Source: Planctomycetota bacterium (lineage in GTDB: Bacteria; Planctomycetota; Phycisphaerae; Phycisphaerales; UBA1924). Taken from it: a stretch of DNA of 64,000 bases. Made by a program: the position numbers and the translations under genes. This document shows positions 40,171 to 49,370 of the stretch, piece by piece; within the stretch, counting starts at the first letter, position 1; each line of letters begins with the position of its first letter. The notes beneath the pieces were generated by a model. It saw nothing but the letters and a program-made list of their open reading frames with translations, was not told the DNA's origin and did not search any database. The stretch spans positions 62,001 through 126,000 of the forward strand of contig JANRJM010000018.1 of the NCBI GenBank assembly GCA_033763975.1. Direction: 5' to 3'.

Positions 40171-40709
40171 GGCGACCCCCCTTCTTCGGCGTTGGAGGCG
40201 AGCCGCTCGCGGAGCACGGCGCGAGCGCGATGAACGTGGCTCATGGCCGTGCCCTCCGGGAGGTCGAGGGCTTCGGCGATCTGGGCGAAGGAGAGCCCGT
40301 GCACGGTGCGGAGCACGAGGCAGGTTCGGGCGACATCGGAGAGCGTGGCAAGTGCGGCGTCTACCCGGCGGTCGAAGGGGGAGGCTCCGTCGGCGCGGCG
40401 GGCGGGGGCGCCGTCGAGGGCGTCGGGCCCCGAGGTGGGATGCCGGCGTCGGCGGCGCGTTTCGTTGAGGGCCACAAACCGGACGATCTGCCCGAACCAC
40501 GCGGTGAAACTGGTTGCCGGGTCGAAGTCGCCCAGCTTGCCGAGCGCGATGGCGGCGGCGTCCTGGACCACGTCATCGGCCTGGCTCGAGTCGTGCAGAA
40601 TGGCGGCGGCGATGGTCCACACGACGCGGCGGGACTCCTGGAGTCGGAGTGCGAACTCCTGCGGCGACAGGCGATCTGCCGGCCCGCCGGTGCCCATGTC
40701 TTCGGACAT
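40167..40709 (-). CDS. ECF-type RNA polymerase sigma factor
   Basis: About 180 residues with region 2 (ESRRVVWTIAAAILHDSSQ, DDVVQDAAAIALGKLGDFD, FTAWFGQIVRFVALNETRRR) and region 4 (CLVLRTVHGLSFAQIAEAL, LPEGTAMSHVHRARAVLRE). This is an extracytoplasmic-function sigma factor without extra domains, controlled by the membrane anti-sigma protein encoded next. The start is not certain: ATG at 40709 and GTG at 40736 are both possible, with weak ribosome sites. It faces the glycosyltransferase gene across 343 bases. Confidence 0.87.
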   Translation of the reverse strand: MSEDMGTGGPADRLSPQEFALRLQESRRVVWTIAAAILHDSSQADDVVQDAAAIALGKLGDFDPATSFTAWFGQIVRFVALNETRRRRRHPTSGPDALDGAPARRADGASPFDRRVDAALATLSDVARTCLVLRTVHGLSFAQIAEALDLPEGTAMSHVHRARAVLRERLASNAEEGGSP

Positions 40710-40736
40710 TCCAGGTTGGACCGATTCGTCGCTCAC

Positions 40737-41052
40737 GGGTGCATGTCCGATTCCGACCCCGCCATGCGGCCAGGAGCGCCGAACGCGGCACAGAACTGGT
40801 TCCTTTCGAAGGACGCGATGGTACCACGCGCCGGCGTTGCATCCGCCCCGGGGGCGTGGCGGATGCGGGCCGCGCGCCCAATCGCGTGCGAATCTCCCCG
40901 GCCGAGCGTGCGGCGTGCAAGGACGCGGGTCTTTCCGGACATTCGAGATCGCCCGCCCGGGGGGACCGGAGGAGATTCCCCCGGGCGGCGGTGCGCTCTG
41001 CTGGCCACGGGGGGCCGTGGGGTTCGGCGCGCGCCGTACGCTTCTGACCTCC
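40737..41052. other. gene-free stretch between the sigma factor and the glycosyltransferase
   Basis: No ORF here is supported on either strand. The stretch contains the -10-like TACGCT of the glycosyltransferase gene at 41037 and, on the minus strand, a TGCAAC...TACCAT pair near 40805-40835 that could be a sigma-factor promoter. The rest holds nothing I recognise. Confidence 0.5.
41037..41042 (+). promoter_or_regulatory. -10 element for the glycosyltransferase-like gene
   Basis: TACGCT lies 10 bases before the ATG at 41053. Confidence 0.4.
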
Positions 41053-41727
41053 ATGGACATCGTGAGTTTCTACACGGGTGAGGGGGCGTACAAGGACTTC
41101 GCGACGAAGCTGCGCGCGAGTTGCGAGCGGTTCGGGATCACGCCGCACGTCGACCAGCTGGAGTCCACCGGCGTGTGGGCGCGGAACAACTCGCGCAAGC
41201 CCGGATTCATGCAGCGCAAGCTGCTGGGGCTGAAGCGTCCGATCATCTGGTGCGACGCCGACTGCGAGGTGTGCCAGTTCCCGGCGCTGCTGGACGCGCC
41301 CAAGTTCGACTTCGCCGTGTACAACTGGGCGGCGGACCCGGACCCGGGGACGAACGGTCCGGACCAGTCGTGCAAGCGTCTGCAGGCGACGAGCGGGGTG
41401 GTGTTCTTCAACTACACGCCCCCGGCGCTGCAACTGATGTACGCGTGGGTGAAGGCGGCGGAGCAGGAGCCGACGATTCCCGACGACACGGTGCTCGACA
41501 TGGTGTTCGAGCGCTGGCGGGGCGTGAAGATCCGGCACTACTGGCTGCCGCGCGAGTACAACCGGATGGACCTGCGGTGGCCCCACATCCCGCCGGTGAT
41601 CAACCACGTCTATCGCGACGGGGCGATCTTTACGGGGGCGCAGACGCTGGAGCGGGATCCGTGGCTGGGGAGGCTGCCCGACCAGCCGCTGGTGGTGAAG
41701 CCCGACGACCCGACGAAGACCGACTGA
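41053..41727 (+). CDS. glycosyltransferase-like protein (nucleotide-diphospho-sugar transferase fold)
   Basis: A 224-residue protein. RPIIWCDADCEVCQFPALL (62-80) contains a DxD motif (D68-A-D70) that binds metal and nucleotide sugar, and QATSGVVFFNYTPPALQLM fits the acceptor-side region of GT-A proteins. The overall order resembles small nucleotide-diphospho-sugar transferases annotated in many bacteria. No neighbouring polysaccharide genes help to define the product. It converges on atpC. Confidence 0.65.
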   Translation: MDIVSFYTGEGAYKDFATKLRASCERFGITPHVDQLESTGVWARNNSRKPGFMQRKLLGLKRPIIWCDADCEVCQFPALLDAPKFDFAVYNWAADPDPGTNGPDQSCKRLQATSGVVFFNYTPPALQLMYAWVKAAEQEPTIPDDTVLDMVFERWRGVKIRHYWLPREYNRMDLRWPHIPPVINHVYRDGAIFTGAQTLERDPWLGRLPDQPLVVKPDDPTKTD

Positions 41728-41752
41728 CGAGCGCGGGCGGGGGCGGGCGCGA

Positions 41753-42040
41753 TCAGGCGTTGATGGGTTCGGCCTTCTCGGCGAGGATGACGAGCTTGTC
41801 GTCGGCCATCTTGATGAAGCCGCCGTCGATGCGGTACGAGGCGGTGCCGCCCTTGAACTTCTGGGTGTCGGCGAAGTCGAGACGGAGTTCGCCCTTGCCG
41901 AGGCGGGCGAGGATGGGCGCGCGTCCCGGGAGGAAGCCCATCTGGCCGTCCCAGGCGGGGACGTTGGCGTAGAAGACCTCGCCGCTGACGAGCGAGGCGG
42001 TGGGGGTGACGACGGTGCAGACGAAGGACTTCTTGGCCAC
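41753..42040 (-). CDS. atpC: F1 ATP synthase epsilon subunit, short form
   Basis: A 95-residue protein matching the beta-sandwich domain of the F1 epsilon subunit: FVCTVVTPTASLVSGEVFYA, then GQMGFLPGRAPILARLGKGE and the final strand DGGFIKMADDKLVILAE. The usual C-terminal helical hairpin that inhibits the enzyme is absent. No other atp gene is adjacent, so the subunit is encoded apart from the rest of the synthase. The GTG at 42040 follows GGAG by 7 bases. Confidence 0.87.
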   Translation of the reverse strand: MAKKSFVCTVVTPTASLVSGEVFYANVPAWDGQMGFLPGRAPILARLGKGELRLDFADTQKFKGGTASYRIDGGFIKMADDKLVILAEKAEPINA

Positions 42041-42092
42041 GTGCTGACTCCGGCGGAGTGGTGATGGTACGCCGCGGCGGGCGTGGGGGCGA

Positions 42093-42098
42093 TAGATT
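42093..42098 (+). promoter_or_regulatory. -10 element, leaderless-type, for the FecCD permease
   Basis: TAGATT lies 5 bases before the GTG at 42104. This favours 42104 over the in-frame GTG at 42083. Confidence 0.4.
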
Positions 42099-42103
42099 GT
42101 GGC

Positions 42104-43093
42104 GTGCCCCGGCTGAAACCGGCCCCGACAGTCTTGCTGCTTGGCGCGTTGCTGCTGGGAGCGGTGGCGCTGCGCCTGGCGATCGGGCGCGCGCCGGGCG
42201 GCGGGCTGACGTGGTCGTTCGAGTCGCTGGACCTGCGCGGGGCGCGGGTCGGCGCGGGCATGGTGGTGGGAGGGTGCCTGGGCCTGGCGGGCGTGTTCCT
42301 GCAGTCGCTGCTTCGGAACGTGCTCGCCTCGCCGGACATCCTGGGGCTGGCGTCGGGGTCCGGGCTGGGCGTGATGATCGCGGCGTACGTCGGGTACCTC
42401 GGCGGGCAGGGGCTGGCGTCGGCGGACGTCCTGGGCGTGTCGACGGCCGGTGCGGCGGTCGCGGGGGCCCTGGTAGCGCTGGCGTTGGTGTACGCCCTCA
42501 GCGTGCGCCGGGGCGTGCTGGATCCCATCACGCTGGTGCTCGTGGGCGTGGGCGTGAGCATCATGGCGAGCGCCGGCACGATGATCGTGCGCCATCTGCT
42601 GCCCGACCAGGGTGAGAGTGCCGCCCGGCTGCTGCTGGGATCGATCCGCGACGCGGGGTGGTGGGAGATCGGTGCGGCGGGCCTGGCGCTGGCGGGTGGG
42701 CTGGCGGTGGGGTGCGTCGGCGCACGCGCGATGGACGTGGCGAGCCTGTCGGAAGACGAGGCGCGGAGCGCGGGGGTGCGGCTGGGGCGGCTGCGGGGCG
42801 TGCTGTTCGTGGCGTCGGGCGTGCTGACGGCGGCGTCGGTGGTGCTGGCCGGGCCGGTGGGGTTCGTGGGGCTGGTGTGCCCGCACGTGGTGCGTCTGCT
42901 GGCGGGGCCGGGGCACCGGACGCTCGTGCCGGGGTCGGTGCTGGCGGGGGCGGCGCTGGTGGTGGGGTGCGACGTGCTGGTGCGCGCGGTGGATCTGGGG
43001 GCGGGGCACCTGCCCCTGGGCGCGCTCACGAGCCTGATCGGCGCGCCGGTGCTGATCGGCATGCTGCGGTCCGCGCGCCGGGGCACGTTCTAG
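42104..43093 (+). CDS. FecCD/BtuC-family ABC permease, isolated
   Basis: A 329-residue membrane protein with about nine hydrophobic segments. Family features are RVGAGMVVGGCLGLAGVFLQ, SLLRNVLASPDILGLASGSG and GPVGFVGLVCPHVVRLLAGP. Members import iron chelates, heme or cobalamin. No binding protein or ATPase gene lies next to it, so it must use partners encoded elsewhere. Whether it belongs to the metal-linked block at 31.5-37.6 kb cannot be judged. Confidence 0.87.
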   Translation: MPRLKPAPTVLLLGALLLGAVALRLAIGRAPGGGLTWSFESLDLRGARVGAGMVVGGCLGLAGVFLQSLLRNVLASPDILGLASGSGLGVMIAAYVGYLGGQGLASADVLGVSTAGAAVAGALVALALVYALSVRRGVLDPITLVLVGVGVSIMASAGTMIVRHLLPDQGESAARLLLGSIRDAGWWEIGAAGLALAGGLAVGCVGARAMDVASLSEDEARSAGVRLGRLRGVLFVASGVLTAASVVLAGPVGFVGLVCPHVVRLLAGPGHRTLVPGSVLAGAALVVGCDVLVRAVDLGAGHLPLGALTSLIGAPVLIGMLRSARRGTF

Positions 43094-43100
43094 CGGCGTC

Positions 43101-44297
43101 TCAGCCGGGCGTGCTCGGGCGGAGGCGCTCGAGGCGGCGCACGGCCTGGGCGATCGTGTCGGCACGCTTGCAGAACGCGAAGCGCACGAGCGAGCGGCCG
43201 GCGCCGGGCGTGAGGTAGAACCCCGAGGGCGGGATCGCGGCGACTCCGACCTCGCGCGTCAGGTGCTCGCAGAATGCGCGGTCGGAGGCGAAGCCCAGCG
43301 GGGTGTGGTCGGCCATCACGAAGTACGTGCCGTGCGACGGGAAGACGGTGAGCCCGCAGCGCGAGAGGGCGGCGGCGAGCGTGTCGCGGTTGGCGGTGAA
43401 GAGCTCGCGCACGCACGCGGCGTACTCGGGGGCGCCGTCGAGGGCGGCGACCGCGCCGTGCTGCAGCGGGGTGGGGGCGCAGAACGTGATGAACTGGTGG
43501 GCCGCCCGGATCGCGCGCGTGAGGGGCTCGGGGCCGATGGCCCAGCCGACCTTCCAGCCGGTGAGGCTGAATGTCTTGCCGAGGCTGGAGAGGGTGAGCG
43601 TGCGGTCCCACATGCCCGGGAGGGTGGCGAGGCTGACGTGCGGGAGGGCGGGGTCGAAGGTGAGGTGCTCGTACACCTCGTCGGTGATGACGATCACGTT
43701 GTGCTTGGCGGCGAGCGAGGCGATGCACGCGAGTTCGTCGCGCGTGTAGACCTTGCCGGTGGGGTTGTGGGGCGTGTTGACGATGATGGCGCGCGTGCGG
43801 GGCGAAAATGCGGCGGCGAGGTCGGCCTCGTCAAACCAGAACGCCGCCCCCGGGGCGCGGGGATCGCGGGGCGGGTGCAGCATCACGGGGCGGACGGTGG
43901 CGCCGGCCATGGCGGCGCCGGTGACGTAGAAGTCGAAGAAGGGCTCGAACAGGATGACCTCGTCGCCCGGGTTCAGCAGGCCCAGCATCGAGGCGACGAT
44001 GCCCTCGGAGCACCCGCTCGTGACGGTGACGTGCTGCTCGGGGTCGATGGCGGGGCGCCCGTCGCGCTGCCACGCGCGGGCGATGGCGGCGTTCAGGGCG
44101 GGCAGCCCGGCCATCCGCGCGTACTGGGCGTGCCCGTCGCGGATGGCGTCGATGGCGGCGAGCTTGGCGATGTCCGGGCCGTCGAAGTCGGGGAAGCCCT
44201 GCGAGAGGTTGACGGCGTGGTGCGCCTGCGCGAGGGCGGTCATCTCGGCGAAGATGGAGTGGCCGAAGGGTCGGAATCGCTGCGCGACGTAGGACAT
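43101..44297 (-). CDS. PLP-dependent aminotransferase (methionine/kynurenine type)
   Basis: A 398-residue class I/II aminotransferase. The start NLSQGFPDFDGPD, AQYARMAGLPALNAA, PHNPTGKVYTRDEL and the PLP lysine K241 in LSSLGKTFSLTGWKVGW are close to the YbdL/KAT subgroup, which uses methionine, glutamine or kynurenine. It ends at the GPGRS-like GAGRSLVRFAFCKR segment. It converges on the FecCD permease. The start has TATCCT 6 bases upstream and no ribosome site. Confidence 0.9.
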   Translation of the reverse strand: MSYVAQRFRPFGHSIFAEMTALAQAHHAVNLSQGFPDFDGPDIAKLAAIDAIRDGHAQYARMAGLPALNAAIARAWQRDGRPAIDPEQHVTVTSGCSEGIVASMLGLLNPGDEVILFEPFFDFYVTGAAMAGATVRPVMLHPPRDPRAPGAAFWFDEADLAAAFSPRTRAIIVNTPHNPTGKVYTRDELACIASLAAKHNVIVITDEVYEHLTFDPALPHVSLATLPGMWDRTLTLSSLGKTFSLTGWKVGWAIGPEPLTRAIRAAHQFITFCAPTPLQHGAVAALDGAPEYAACVRELFTANRDTLAAALSRCGLTVFPSHGTYFVMADHTPLGFASDRAFCEHLTREVGVAAIPPSGFYLTPGAGRSLVRFAFCKRADTIAQAVRRLERLRPSTPG

Positions 44298-44303
44298 GCG
44301 CGG

Positions 44304-44309
44304 AGGATA
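44304..44309 (-). promoter_or_regulatory. -10 element, leaderless-type, for the aminotransferase
   Basis: TATCCT on the minus strand lies 6 bases before the ATG at 44297. Confidence 0.42.
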
Positions 44310-44414
44310 GCGGAGATTGCGTGCGGGCCCGTTGGCGAGCGAGGGTGTGCGAGCGCCACGCGCGAGCGAGGGTTCGGGTCTGTCAATCGCCGGCGCGCCC
44401 GCGGGAGCGTTCGA

Positions 44415-45149
44415 TTACGCCGTCAGTTCCATGACCCGCCCGTCGGCGACGACGTACAGGCGGTCGTGGGGCGCGGGGCGGACGGGCGCCCCGGCGGTGA
44501 AGGCGCTGAAGGCAGGGAGGACGCCGACGGCACGCGAGAGGAGGAACGCCGGGAGGGAGGTCGCGAGGCGGGGCGGGCCGAGGCGCACCGCGGGGTGGAT
44601 GTGCCCGCACCAGGCGTAGGGAGAGTGGTGCTCGCGCAGCGCCTGCGGATCGTGCGCGAAGGCGAACGGCGCCTCGTGCAGCACGTCGGGCGCGAGGCGC
44701 AGATGCCAGGCGTCGGCGACGCGGGCGAGCGCGCGGTCGTGGTTGCCGGGCACGAGCGTGACGTCGCCCGGGTACGAATCGCGCCACGCGCGGACGCGCT
44801 CGACCAGCCCCTGGGTGATTCCCAGCGGGGCGTGCAGCAGGTCGCCCAGCACGAGCACGCGCGAGGCGCCGGTGCGGACGACCGCGCGCGAGAGGCGGTC
44901 GAGCGATTCGTCGAGCACGACCCGCGGCACGCCGACGCCCAGGCGGCACATCGCCTCGCCCTTGCCCAGGTGCAGGTCCGCGACCAGCAGCGTCGTGCCC
45001 CAGAGGATCGCCCGCTCGGGCAGGAGCACGAGGCGCTGGCCCGCGATGGTGAGGCAGGCGTCGCGGGCCGCGCACGGCGCGAACGTGCCCGGCGCCAGCG
45101 CGTCGGGGGCGTCGGGCGGGGCGGTGGGCTGGGCGGGGAGGTCGAGCAC
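44415..45149 (-). CDS. pdeM: ligase-associated metallophosphoesterase PdeM
   Basis: A 244-residue calcineurin-like phosphoesterase with LLVADLHLGKGEAM, LVLGDLLHAP, LVPGNHDRAL and AWCGHIHPAV, the four metal-binding motifs in order. The DLHLGKGE form is that of the phosphoesterase encoded in the ligase-associated DNA damage response cluster, and the three other members lie immediately upstream. The start may be the GTG at 45149 or the ATG at 45191, which would overlap the helicase stop by 28 bases. Confidence 0.87.
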   Translation of the reverse strand: MLDLPAQPTAPPDAPDALAPGTFAPCAARDACLTIAGQRLVLLPERAILWGTTLLVADLHLGKGEAMCRLGVGVPRVVLDESLDRLSRAVVRTGASRVLVLGDLLHAPLGITQGLVERVRAWRDSYPGDVTLVPGNHDRALARVADAWHLRLAPDVLHEAPFAFAHDPQALREHHSPYAWCGHIHPAVRLGPPRLATSLPAFLLSRAVGVLPAFSAFTAGAPVRPAPHDRLYVVADGRVMELTA

Positions 45150-45163
45150 GCGCGAGCGTAGGG

Positions 45164-47737
45164 CTACGGGCGGGACGCGGCCTCCTGCCATTCCCGGCGC
45201 ATCGCCTCCACGCGCTGCGCGATGGTCTCGCTGGAGAGCAGCGCGCTCTGGCGCTCGATGAGCAGCGGGAACGAGAGGGGCGTCAAGCGCGCGGGGCGTG
45301 TGAGGCGCAGGGCCCCGGCGCTGAGGCGCGCGAGCGTGCGCGCGAGGCGCGAGCCCTCGAAGTGGCGCTCGAGCACCTCGCGGCGCGCCTGCTCGAGCAG
45401 CGGGTTGGCCGCGTCGTGCTCGCTGAGCACGTCGAAGAGCAGCCCGGCCGAGGCCATGGTCTGTCGCCCGGTCTTGCGCCGGCCCTGGTCGTTCTCCATC
45501 ACGAGCCCGGAAACGCGGGCGATCTCGCGGAACTGGAGGCGTGCGAGCTGCCCGCTGTTCACGCTCTCGAGCGCGTCGGCGGCGAGGTGCTCTGGCGAGA
45601 AGAGGTCGGCGGCGAGGTGGTCCTCGAACGGGAAGGCCTTGGGCGCGAGGATCTCCAGGCCGTAGTCGTTCGTCGACGTGACGAGCGTCGCGGTGCGACG
45701 GCGCGTGAGGCGCAGGGCGATGAGGGCGGCGAGCCCGGTGTGGACGAGGCGTCCCTCGAAGGGGAACAGGTACAGGTGGCGCCCTTCGCGCGTGTCGTGG
45801 ATCTCGGCGAGCGTTTCGTCGGCGTCGGGCAACGCGCTCAGGCGGCGCTGGGTCTCGATGAGCGGGCGGGCGGCGTCCATCTCGGGCGTGGCGAACTCGC
45901 CCCGCCCGCCGGCCTGGAGCGCCTCGCGGATGGCCTGCGCGAGCGATTCGGAGATGGGCAGGCGCGTGCCGCCCCAGATGGGCGTGAGCGACGTGGAGCC
46001 GCGGGCGGCGCGGACGTACGCGATCATGTCGCGCAGGAAGGCGAACTGGAGGACCTTGCCGGCGTAGACGAAGCGTTCGCCCTCGCGGAGGTTGCCGACG
46101 AAGTGCTCCTCGATGCGTCCGAGCGATCGCCCGCCGACGTAGCGGATCTCGATGGTGGAGTCTGACACGATGGTGCCGACGTTCATGCGGTGGCGCTGGG
46201 CGATACGCCGGTCGCGGACGCGGTACGACCCGTCGGGCTCGCGCACGACGCGGGTGAAGTCCGGGTAGGCGTGCAGCACCCCGCCGTTGGTGACGAGCGT
46301 GAGGGCGTGGTCGAAGTCGCGCCGGTCGAGCGCGCGGTACGACCAGGCGGTGCGGACCTCGGCGTAGAGGTCGTCGGCCTGGAACCCGCCCCCGAGCGCG
46401 CAGGTGACGAGGTGCTGCGCGAGCACGTCGATCGGGCGCTCGTGCGGGCTGCGGGGTTCGAGGTCGCCCGCGTGCAGCGCGGCCCGAGCCGCGGCGATCT
46501 CGACGAGCTCCATCGCGTGCGTGGGGACGCAGGTGATGCGGCAGGGGGCCATGGGGCGGTGTGCGGCGCGGCCCGCGCGCTGCGCGACGCGCGCGATGCC
46601 CTTGGGCGAGCCGATCTGCAGCACGCGCTCGACGGGCGCGAAGTCCACGCCCAGGTCGAGCGAGCTGGTCGCGACGACGATGCGGATGGTGCCGTCCTTG
46701 AGGCCCGCTTCCACGCGCTCGCGTTCGTCGCGATCGAGCGAGCCGTGGTGCAGCGCGAGCACGCCCTCCCACGCCGGGCGGCTCCAGGCGAGCGCGTGGA
46801 ACCAGCGCTCCGCCTGCGAGCGCGTGTTCGTGAACACGATCGTCGGCGTCGCGGGGTCGAGCGTCGCGAGCACGTCCGGGAGCATGGTGAGGCCCAGGTG
46901 CCCGGCCCACGGCAGGTGGCGCGGGTCGCTGGGCAGCACGCTGTCGACGTGGATGGGGCGCGACATCCCGCCCCGGACGAGCGCGCCCGCGCGGGGGCTG
47001 GCGTCGGCTTGGGCGCCGAGCAGCGTCGCGAGCGCGTCGTCGACGTTGGGGATCGTGGCGGACATGCCCCACACGCGCAGCGCCGGGGCGAATGTGCGCA
47101 AGCGCGCGAGCGCGAGCTCGACCTGCGTGCCGCGCTTGGTGGCGAGCAGGTCGTGCCACTCGTCAACGATGACGGCGTGCAGGCCCGCGAAGAGCGCCCG
47201 CGGCTCGTCGGAGGCGAGCAGCAGCGTGAGCGATTCGGGCGTGGTGACGAGCACCTCGGGCAGCGCGACGCGCTGGCGGGCACGCGCGGCGGTGGTGGTG
47301 TCGCCGGTGCGCCCCTCGACGCGCCAGGGCAGGCCCAGCGCCTCGACCGGCGCGCGCAGGGCCAGCTCGATGTCGCGCGCCACCGCGCGCAGGGGCGTGA
47401 GGTACAGCACGCGCAGGCTGCCCGGGCGCACCTCGCCCGGCGCGGGGGCGGGGCGAGGCGCGCCAGCGTCGTCGAGCAGGTGCGCGAGCGCGCCGCCGAA
47501 GGCGGCGTAGGTCTTGCCGGCGCCGGTGGGGACCTCGATGAGCCCGCTGCGTCCCGTGGCGTGCGCGTCCCAGGCGGCACGCTGGAATGGCCAGGGAGTC
47601 CACCCGCGCGAGGCGAACCAGCGTTCGAGGGCCGCGCGCCCGGGCTCGCCGGGCCGCCACGCGAGCGCGGGGTCTGCGTCGGGGCGGCGTGCAGCGCGGG
47701 GCGAGCGTGCGCGTCGGGGGCGGGAGGGCTCAGCCAA
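45164..47737 (-). CDS. ligase-associated DEXH-box helicase (Lhr family)
   Basis: About 857 residues: helicase motifs IEVPTGAGKTYAAFG (I), VTTPESLTLLL, VIVDEWHDLL (DEVH-type II), WGMSATIPN (III), IVFTNTRSQAERWFHAL and QRAGRAAHRP (VI), then the long Lhr-type C-terminal region. It translocates on single-stranded DNA and belongs to the four-gene ligase-associated repair set. The start is probably the TTG at 47737, just inside the ligase stop (overlap of 8 bases); the longer upstream frame overlaps ligase and is low-complexity. No ATG is close. Confidence 0.9.
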   Translation of the reverse strand: MAEPSRPRRARSPRAARRPDADPALAWRPGEPGRAALERWFASRGWTPWPFQRAAWDAHATGRSGLIEVPTGAGKTYAAFGGALAHLLDDAGAPRPAPAPGEVRPGSLRVLYLTPLRAVARDIELALRAPVEALGLPWRVEGRTGDTTTAARARQRVALPEVLVTTPESLTLLLASDEPRALFAGLHAVIVDEWHDLLATKRGTQVELALARLRTFAPALRVWGMSATIPNVDDALATLLGAQADASPRAGALVRGGMSRPIHVDSVLPSDPRHLPWAGHLGLTMLPDVLATLDPATPTIVFTNTRSQAERWFHALAWSRPAWEGVLALHHGSLDRDERERVEAGLKDGTIRIVVATSSLDLGVDFAPVERVLQIGSPKGIARVAQRAGRAAHRPMAPCRITCVPTHAMELVEIAAARAALHAGDLEPRSPHERPIDVLAQHLVTCALGGGFQADDLYAEVRTAWSYRALDRRDFDHALTLVTNGGVLHAYPDFTRVVREPDGSYRVRDRRIAQRHRMNVGTIVSDSTIEIRYVGGRSLGRIEEHFVGNLREGERFVYAGKVLQFAFLRDMIAYVRAARGSTSLTPIWGGTRLPISESLAQAIREALQAGGRGEFATPEMDAARPLIETQRRLSALPDADETLAEIHDTREGRHLYLFPFEGRLVHTGLAALIALRLTRRRTATLVTSTNDYGLEILAPKAFPFEDHLAADLFSPEHLAADALESVNSGQLARLQFREIARVSGLVMENDQGRRKTGRQTMASAGLLFDVLSEHDAANPLLEQARREVLERHFEGSRLARTLARLSAGALRLTRPARLTPLSFPLLIERQSALLSSETIAQRVEAMRREWQEAASRP

Positions 47738-49370
47738 AGAGCGTCTCCTCGCGGGGGGCGGGCGGGAGCAGCGCGAGCAGGCTCTCGATGGTGGCGGCGT
47801 CGTGCGGGCGCTTGTCGGGGCGCTGGCGGAGCATGCGGGGAAAGCGGAAGGCGATGCCCCCGCGATGGCGGGGCGAGCGCGCGATCCCCTCGAACGCGAT
47901 CTCGAACACGCGGGTCGGCTCGACACGCCGTGCGGGACCGAACGATTCCAGCGTGTGCGCGCGCAGCCAGCGGTCGAGTTCGGCGATCTCGGCGTCGGTG
48001 AGGCCCGAGTACGCCTTCGCGACGGGCACGAGCACGCCGCGATCCCACACGCCGAAGGTGTAGTCGGTGAGCAGCCCGGCGCGCCGGCCGTGCCCGGGCT
48101 CGGCGTAGAGCAGCACGGCGTCGAACGTGCGGGGGGCGATCTTCCACTTCCACCAGTCGCCCCGCACGCGGCCCGCGCTGTAGCGCGACGAGCGGCGCTT
48201 GAGCACCAGCCCCTCGACCCCGCGCTCGCGCGAGGCGGCGCGGAGCGTGCGGGCGTCGTCCCAGGTCGCGGGCGAGACGACCTCCGACAGCAGCAGGCGC
48301 GGGTGGGCGGCTCGGGCCACGACCTGCTCCAGCAGGGCGCGCCGGTCGGAGAGCGGGCGCTCGCGCAGGTCGTCGGTCCCCACGCGGAGCACGTCGAACG
48401 CGAGGAACGCGGCGGGGGCGTCGCGCAGCACGCCCCGCGAGAGCGCCCGCCGCCCGATGCGCCGCTGCAGCACGCTGAAGGGCAGCGGGCGTCCGTCGCG
48501 CCACGCGACGATCTCGCCGTCGAGGGTGACGCTCGCGGGCAGGCGTGCGGCGGCGTCGGCGATCTCGGGGAACCGCTCGGTGAGGAGTTCGTCGCCCCGC
48601 GACCAGAGCGAGAGTTCGCCCGCGCTGCGGAGCAGTTGTGCGCGGATGCCGTCCCACTTCCATTCGAGCAGCCAGTCGGAGATCGGCCCGAGCGCGTCGG
48701 GTGCGCCGGGGTGCTCCTCGACGGGCGAGGCGAGGAAGAACGGGGCGGGGCGGGGCGTGCGGTCGGGCGCGTCGGCGGGCGCGAGCAGGTGCGCCATGGC
48801 GTCGGGCCCGGGCGACCACGCGCCGGCGAGTCGCTGCGCGATCAGTTCTTCGTCGAGCGACGCGTGGCGCGCCAGCGCGCGGACGACCATGCCCTTGGCG
48901 ACGCCCGCCCGCATCGCGCCCGTCAGCAGCTTCATCAGCAGGAACCGCTCGGTCCGCGGCAGTTCGCCCAGGTAGCGCAGCACGTGCGCGCGCTGCTCGG
49001 CGGGGTCGAGCAGCGCGAGCGGCTCGAGGCGCTCGCGGATCCAGCGGTGCACCGGGAGCGACGCGTCGCCACCACCCCCGCGCGCCAGGCCCGACGCGTC
49101 GATGACGAGCGCGACGGCCTCGGCGAGGTCGCCGGTCGCGACGTAGCACTCGCGGAAGAGCCAGTCGGGCAGGCCCGCCGCGTCGCGCACCCAGCGCGCG
49201 ATCGTGCGGGGCGTCACGGTGCGCGCGATCGTCCGCCCGAGCAGCGCGTGCAGGATCCACGAGGCTTCCTCGTCGGCCCCTTCGGCGAGCATCGCGCCGA
49301 TGGCGTCGGCCTTCTCGCCCGAGGACGTGGTCGCGTCCAGGGCCTCGAACAGGCGGGCGAAGCGGTTCAC
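47730..49370 (-). CDS. ATP-dependent DNA ligase (cisplatin-type, ligase-associated cluster)
   Basis: A 546-residue ligase. The N-terminal DNA-binding domain (1-200) is followed by the adenylation domain with the active-site lysine K238 in LLEWKWDGIRAQL, then GEIVAWRDG, EGLVLKRRSSRY and the OB fold ending FRFPRMLRQRPDK. It seals nicks with ATP, unlike the NAD-dependent LigA. No Ku or primase/nuclease domain is seen, so it is not the LigD end-joining type. The GTG start overlaps the exonuclease stop (GTGA). Confidence 0.93.
   Translation of the reverse strand: MNRFARLFEALDATTSSGEKADAIGAMLAEGADEEASWILHALLGRTIARTVTPRTIARWVRDAAGLPDWLFRECYVATGDLAEAVALVIDASGLARGGGGDASLPVHRWIRERLEPLALLDPAEQRAHVLRYLGELPRTERFLLMKLLTGAMRAGVAKGMVVRALARHASLDEELIAQRLAGAWSPGPDAMAHLLAPADAPDRTPRPAPFFLASPVEEHPGAPDALGPISDWLLEWKWDGIRAQLLRSAGELSLWSRGDELLTERFPEIADAAARLPASVTLDGEIVAWRDGRPLPFSVLQRRIGRRALSRGVLRDAPAAFLAFDVLRVGTDDLRERPLSDRRALLEQVVARAAHPRLLLSEVVSPATWDDARTLRAASRERGVEGLVLKRRSSRYSAGRVRGDWWKWKIAPRTFDAVLLYAEPGHGRRAGLLTDYTFGVWDRGVLVPVAKAYSGLTDAEIAELDRWLRAHTLESFGPARRVEPTRVFEIAFEGIARSPRHRGGIAFRFPRMLRQRPDKRPHDAATIESLLALLPPAPREETLFG

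Noticed and set aside
47730-49370. The ATP-dependent ligase as a LigD non-homologous end-joining system
   Set aside because: There is no Ku gene and no primase or nuclease domain on the ligase; the neighbours are those of the ligase-associated repair cluster.
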